Of a stretch of 64,000 nt of DNA, positions 60,904 through 64,000 are shown piece after piece. A program made the position numbers and the translations under genes. Source of the stretch: SELP01 sp035969385 (GTDB lineage: Bacteria; Pseudomonadota; Alphaproteobacteria; Rhodobacterales; Rhodobacteraceae); the NCBI RefSeq assembly GCF_035969385.1, contig NZ_JAYKKJ010000007.1:62001-126000 (forward strand), given 5' to 3'. The notes beneath the pieces were generated by a model. The model saw nothing but the letters and a program-made list of their open reading frames with translations, ran no database searches and was not told where the DNA came from. The stretch's first letter is position 1; every line of letters starts with the position of its first letter.

Positions 60904-61904
60904 GCGGCGGCCTCGACCTTCGTGATCCGGGCCGCGACCTCGGCGATGACATCGGGCAGGGTGACGCCCCGGGCGCGGGCGGCAAAGGACAGGGCCATCC
61001 GGTGTGACAGGACCGGCGCGGCAAGGCGGTGAACATCCTCGGGCGAGGGGGCAAGGCGGCCATCCAGAAGCGCCTCGGCCCGGACGGTCAGCATCAGCGC
61101 CTGCGCCGCGCGGGGGCCGGGGCCCCAGCTGACATTCTGGCGGACAACCTCGGGCGCGTCGGCATCGGGGCGGCAGGCGCGGACCAGATCAAGGATCATC
61201 TCGACGATGCTGTCACCCACCGGCATCCGGCGCAGCAGGGTCTGCGCGGCGATCAGTTCGGCGGCGGTAAAGACAGGCTCGGCCGCGGCCTCCTCGACCC
61301 CTGTGGTGGCCAGCAGGATATCGCGTTCCGTGGCCCGGTCGGGGTAGGGCACGTCGATCTGGACAAGGAAACGGTCCAGCTGCGCCTCGGGCAGGGGATA
61401 GGTGCCTTCCTGTTCAATCGGGTTCTGGGTGGCCAGTACATGGAACGGCGCGCCAAGGGGGCGGTGTTCCCCGGCAATGGTCACCTCGCGTTCCTGCATC
61501 GCCTGCAACAGGGCCGACTGGGTGCGCGGGCTGGCGCGGTTGATCTCGTCGGCCATCAGAAGCTGGCAGAAGATCGGCCCTTCGATGAACCGAAACGCGC
61601 GGCTGCCATCCTTGCCGGTCTCCAGCACCTCGGACCCTAGGATATCGGCGGGCATCAGGTCCGGCGTGAACTGGATGCGGTTGCCGTCAAGGCCCATCAC
61701 GGTCGACAGCGTGTCCACCAGTCGGGTTTTTCCCAGCCCCGGCAGGCCGATCAGCAGGGCATGACCCCCCGATACCAGCGCCGACAGGGTCAGGTCCACC
61801 ACCCGGTCCTGCCCGATAAAACGCCGCCCGATCGAGGCCCGCGCCGCACCCAGTTTTTCGCCAAGCGCTTCGATCCCGGCCACCAGATCGTCGGTCCCTG
61901 CCAT
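60900..61904 (-). CDS. MoxR family AAA+ ATPase
   Basis: A 334-residue AAA+ chaperone-like ATPase. Walker A is GLPGLGKTRL (about 54-63), Walker B is LLMADEINRASPRTQSALLQAMQE (about 114-137), and sensor and arginine-finger regions follow in the AAA_lid domain. MoxR ATPases are thought to remodel or insert metal into VWA-domain partner proteins. It is first gene of the four-gene unit, whose members overlap by 1-4 bp, and is divergent from the DUF1285 gene. Confidence 0.92.
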   Translation of the reverse strand: MAGTDDLVAGIEALGEKLGAARASIGRRFIGQDRVVDLTLSALVSGGHALLIGLPGLGKTRLVDTLSTVMGLDGNRIQFTPDLMPADILGSEVLETGKDGSRAFRFIEGPIFCQLLMADEINRASPRTQSALLQAMQEREVTIAGEHRPLGAPFHVLATQNPIEQEGTYPLPEAQLDRFLVQIDVPYPDRATERDILLATTGVEEAAAEPVFTAAELIAAQTLLRRMPVGDSIVEMILDLVRACRPDADAPEVVRQNVSWGPGPRAAQALMLTVRAEALLDGRLAPSPEDVHRLAAPVLSHRMALSFAARARGVTLPDVIAEVAARITKVEAAA

Positions 61905-61964
61905 GACAACACCTCCTGCAAATACTATCTTCGGGTCAGACTACAGATATTGCAGCGGACCCCA

Positions 61965-62552
61965 ATGGCAAAAACAACAGGAAGTGAACGAAACTCCGCT
62001 TCGGCGGAAAGCCTCGCATCGGCGGCGAAACGGGCGTCGAAAAAAGGGCCGCCGCCGGTGCACCTGTGGAACCCCGAGTTCTGCGGCGATCTGGACATGC
62101 GGATCGCGCGGGACGGGACGTGGTTCTACCTTGGAACGCCCATCGGGCGGCACGAGCTGGTCAAGCTGTTTTCGTCGATCATCCGCAAGGATGGCGAGGA
62201 TTATTTCCTTGTCACCCCGGTTGAAAAGGTCGGAATCACCGTGGATGACGCCCCCTTTGTCGCGGTGGATTTCAACCGGGTCGGCAACGGGCTGGAGTTT
62301 GAAACCAACGTGCAGGACCGCGTCATTGCCGGGCCAGACCACCCGATCCGCGTGGCGCGCGACCCGGACACCGGGGAACCTTCGCCCTATGTGCTGATCC
62401 GCCGGAATCTTGAGGCGCTGATCGACCGCAAATCCTTCTACCGGCTGGTCGATCTGGGCGAGGTGGCCGAACAGGACGGCGAAGACTGGTTCGGGGTGCG
62501 GTCGCAGGGGGTGTTCTTTCCGATCATCCCGGCGGCAGAATTGCAGGGCTGA
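61965..62552 (+). CDS. DUF1285 domain-containing protein
   Basis: A 195-residue protein. A disordered Ser/Ala/Lys-rich N-terminus (1-28) is followed by the DUF1285 domain (about 32-190: PEFCGDLDMRIARDGTWFYLGTPIGRHELVKLFSSIIRKDGEDYFLVTPVEK). The family has a PH-like fold and unknown function. I start it at the ATG at 61965; the ribosome binding site is weak. It is divergent from moxR with a 60-bp gap and is followed by a family B repeat. Confidence 0.86.
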   Translation: MAKTTGSERNSASAESLASAAKRASKKGPPPVHLWNPEFCGDLDMRIARDGTWFYLGTPIGRHELVKLFSSIIRKDGEDYFLVTPVEKVGITVDDAPFVAVDFNRVGNGLEFETNVQDRVIAGPDHPIRVARDPDTGEPSPYVLIRRNLEALIDRKSFYRLVDLGEVAEQDGEDWFGVRSQGVFFPIIPAAELQG

Positions 62553-62563
62553 GGGAAACGAGG

Positions 62564-62727
62564 GCGCGGGAACAAGGCCGCAGGCCGCCCGCGCATCGCC
62601 TGCCCGTCCCGGCGGGCTGGCGATCTGGTGGAACCTCCGCCCAAGCCAGCCCTTTTACGGTATTGCACGATAGAGCGCCTGGGCCTGCCCGTTTCATCGC
62701 CATCCCACGGGCAGGCAATCCGCGATC
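62564..62727. repeat. 164-bp intergenic repeat element, family B copy 2
   Basis: The first 61 bp are identical to 36598-36658, then ATTGCACGATA at 62662 and CCACGGGCAGGCAAT near 62705 at matching offsets. The 3' arm is less well matched (AATCCGCGATC) than in copy 1, so the outer pairing is weaker. It lies between the DUF1285 and ivd genes. Confidence 0.8.
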
Positions 62728-62767
62728 GGAGGCAGGATTGACTGCATCTGCGACTCCGGCTATTTAT

Positions 62768-62781
62768 TGAACAACTGTTCA
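62768..62781. promoter_or_regulatory. Candidate operator TGAACA-N2-TGTTCA upstream of ivd
   Basis: Perfect 6-bp inverted arms (62768-62773 and 62776-62781) lie 20 bp before the ivd ATG, in an AT-rich patch with TATTTATTG just upstream. The size fits a TetR-type operator. The GGAGG ribosome binding site follows at 62792-62796. Confidence 0.5.
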
Positions 62782-62801
62782 TTTAACGCCTGGAGGCCCC
62801 G

Positions 62802-63965
62802 ATGTTCACCGCAACCATGCGATTTGACCTTGGCGAAGATGTGAACGCCCTGCGCGATATGGTGCACGGCTGGGCGCAAGAGCGGGTCAAGCCGCTGGCC
62901 GCCGAGATCGACCGGACCAACGACTTCCCCGCGCATCTGTGGACGGAAATGGGCGATCTTGGGCTTCTGGGGATCACCACGCCCGAGGAATACGGCGGGG
63001 CCGGAATGTCCTACCTTGCCCATGTGGTCGCGGTCGAGGAAATCGCCCGCGCCTCTGCCTCGGTCAGCCTGTCCTACGGGGCGCATTCCAATCTTTGCGT
63101 CAACCAGATCAAGCTGAACGGCACCGAAGATCAGAAACACAAATACCTGCCCGGCCTGATTTCCGGCCAGCATGTCGGCGCGCTGGCCATGTCCGAGGCC
63201 GGGGCCGGGTCCGACGTGGTGTCGATGAAGCTGCGGGCGGAAAAGAAGAACGACCGCTTCGTGCTGAACGGCACGAAATTCTGGATCACCAACGGGCCGG
63301 ACGCCGACACGCTGGTGGTCTATGCCAAGACCGACCCCGACGCCGGGTCCAAGGGGATCACCGCCTTCATCGTGGAAAAGTCGATGAAGGGATTCTCGAC
63401 CTCCAAGCATTTCGACAAGCTGGGGATGCGCGGATCGAACACTGCCGAACTGGTGTTCGAAGATGTCGAGGTGCCGTTCGAAAACATCCTTGGCGAAGAG
63501 GGCAAGGGCGTGCGCGTCCTGATGTCCGGGCTGGACTATGAACGGGTGGTTTTGTCGGGGATCGGCACCGGTATCATGGCCGCCTGTCTGGACGAGGTGA
63601 TGCCCTACCTGGCGCAGCGCAAGCAGTTCGGCCAGCCGATCGGAAGCTTCCAGCTGATGCAGGGCAAGATCGCGGACATGTATACCAAGATGAATTCGGC
63701 CCGCGCCTATGTCTACGAAGTGGCCAAGGCCTGCGACCGGGGCGAGGTCACCCGTGCCGACGCGGCGGCCTGCGTGCTCTATGCCTCGGAAGAGGCGATG
63801 ACCGTCGCGCATCAGGCCGTGCAGGCCATGGGCGGCATGGGCTTCATGAACGAAACCCCCGTCGCCCGCATCTTCCGCGACGCCAAGCTGATGGAAATCG
63901 GCGCGGGCACCTCCGAGATCCGGCGGATGCTGATCGGGCGCGAGATGATGGGGGCGATGGGATGA
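62802..63965 (+). CDS. ivd: Isovaleryl-CoA dehydrogenase
   Basis: A 387-residue acyl-CoA dehydrogenase of the leucine catabolic pathway, oxidising isovaleryl-CoA to 3-methylcrotonyl-CoA. ACAD N, M and C domains are complete (AMSEAGAGSDVVSMKLRAEKK; WITNGPDAD). The catalytic base of the IVD subgroup is at E247 (GLDYERVVLSG), and the usual ACAD catalytic position near the C-terminus is replaced, as in IVD (MEIGAGTSEIRRMLIGREMMG). It is probably first gene of a liu-type operon continuing past the window. Confidence 0.93.
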   Translation: MFTATMRFDLGEDVNALRDMVHGWAQERVKPLAAEIDRTNDFPAHLWTEMGDLGLLGITTPEEYGGAGMSYLAHVVAVEEIARASASVSLSYGAHSNLCVNQIKLNGTEDQKHKYLPGLISGQHVGALAMSEAGAGSDVVSMKLRAEKKNDRFVLNGTKFWITNGPDADTLVVYAKTDPDAGSKGITAFIVEKSMKGFSTSKHFDKLGMRGSNTAELVFEDVEVPFENILGEEGKGVRVLMSGLDYERVVLSGIGTGIMAACLDEVMPYLAQRKQFGQPIGSFQLMQGKIADMYTKMNSARAYVYEVAKACDRGEVTRADAAACVLYASEEAMTVAHQAVQAMGGMGFMNETPVARIFRDAKLMEIGAGTSEIRRMLIGREMMGAMG

Positions 63966-64000
63966 CGCCGCGCGCCGCTCGACCCCGGCCTTGCCGGGAT

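Noticed and set aside
59512..61032. Plus-strand open frame of about 506 codons opposite the DUF4159 and DUF58 genes
   Set aside because: The translation is Arg/Pro/Gly-rich without similarity, and the opposite strand encodes a tightly overlapping, recognisable operon.
63962..64000. ATG overlapping the ivd stop (ATGA), possible start of a further gene
   Set aside because: Only 13 codons are visible before the window ends, and no ribosome binding site or similarity supports it. It cannot be judged.

Overview
The window is a piece of a GC-rich (about 65% by hand counts of sample lines) alphaproteobacterial chromosome, most likely a Rhodobacteraceae (Roseobacter/Paracoccus-type) bacterium. The grounds are the soxBDAG sarcosine oxidase operon, the prfA-prmC-DUF4167 block, the nrdR-ribD and ribE-ribB-ribH-nusB blocks, DUF1285 and DUF1992 proteins, and many LysR regulators next to osmolyte-catabolism genes. 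Genes are densely packed, with many 4-bp stop/start overlaps. I found no rRNA, tRNA, CRISPR array, insertion sequence or phage.

Layout. 1-4.4 kb: RpiR regulator, Rieske oxygenase, aldehyde dehydrogenase, GFA-family and carboxymuconolactone-decarboxylase-like genes, a likely quaternary-amine catabolic operon. 4.4-9.3 kb: LysR regulator divergent from dabB-dabA, an energy-coupled inorganic-carbon pump. 9.3-13.1 kb: yqeY, carA, DUF1992, pirin and a membrane protein. 13.1-16.0 kb: three Tad-type pseudopilin/VWA genes. 16.4-21.4 kb: soxBDAG. 21.6-25.7 kb: dnaG and rpoD. 25.7-26.5 kb: an AT-rich two-gene island of a YegP-like DUF1508 protein overlapping a Doc-type Fic toxin. 26.5-28.9 kb: HlyU, YjbQ, nrdR, ribD. 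28.9-33.5 kb, opposite strand: kpsC, wza-like and kpsS capsule genes. 33.6-36.6 kb: ribE, ribB, ribH, nusB. 36.8-45.0 kb: MmgE/PrpD, LysR, dimethylglycine-dehydrogenase-like enzyme, class V aminotransferase, MFS carrier, DUF924. 45.1-52.4 kb: diguanylate cyclase, iron-binding periplasmic protein, mazG, M20 amidohydrolase, two agmatinases, DUF1499. 52.5-55.1 kb: prfA, prmC, DUF4167. 55.2-61.9 kb: MoxR-DUF58-DUF4159-membrane protein operon. 62.0-64 kb: DUF1285 and isovaleryl-CoA dehydrogenase.

How the genes work together. Three separated blocks (Rieske plus ALDH, the DMGDH-like enzyme, heterotetrameric sarcosine oxidase) fit stepwise demethylation of betaine-like osmolytes to glycine and C1 units. 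Riboflavin synthesis supplies FMN/FAD to those flavoenzymes, but this link is only inferred from proximity. The capsule cassette sits between ribD and ribE and divides what looks like one ancestral rib block.

Most notable observations: (i) the DUF1508-Doc pair, a candidate toxin-antitoxin module with an unusual antitoxin; (ii) an approximately 164-bp intergenic element in two copies, with near-perfect inverted arms and a 61-bp identical stretch; (iii) a second family of hairpin-forming intergenic repeats; (iv) several strong palindromic operator candidates, including an 11-bp perfect inverted repeat between a LysR gene and MmgE/PrpD, and a palindrome over the probable -35 of the iron-binding protein gene; (v) a RibB-RibA fusion whose RibA half has lost its zinc-binding cysteines.
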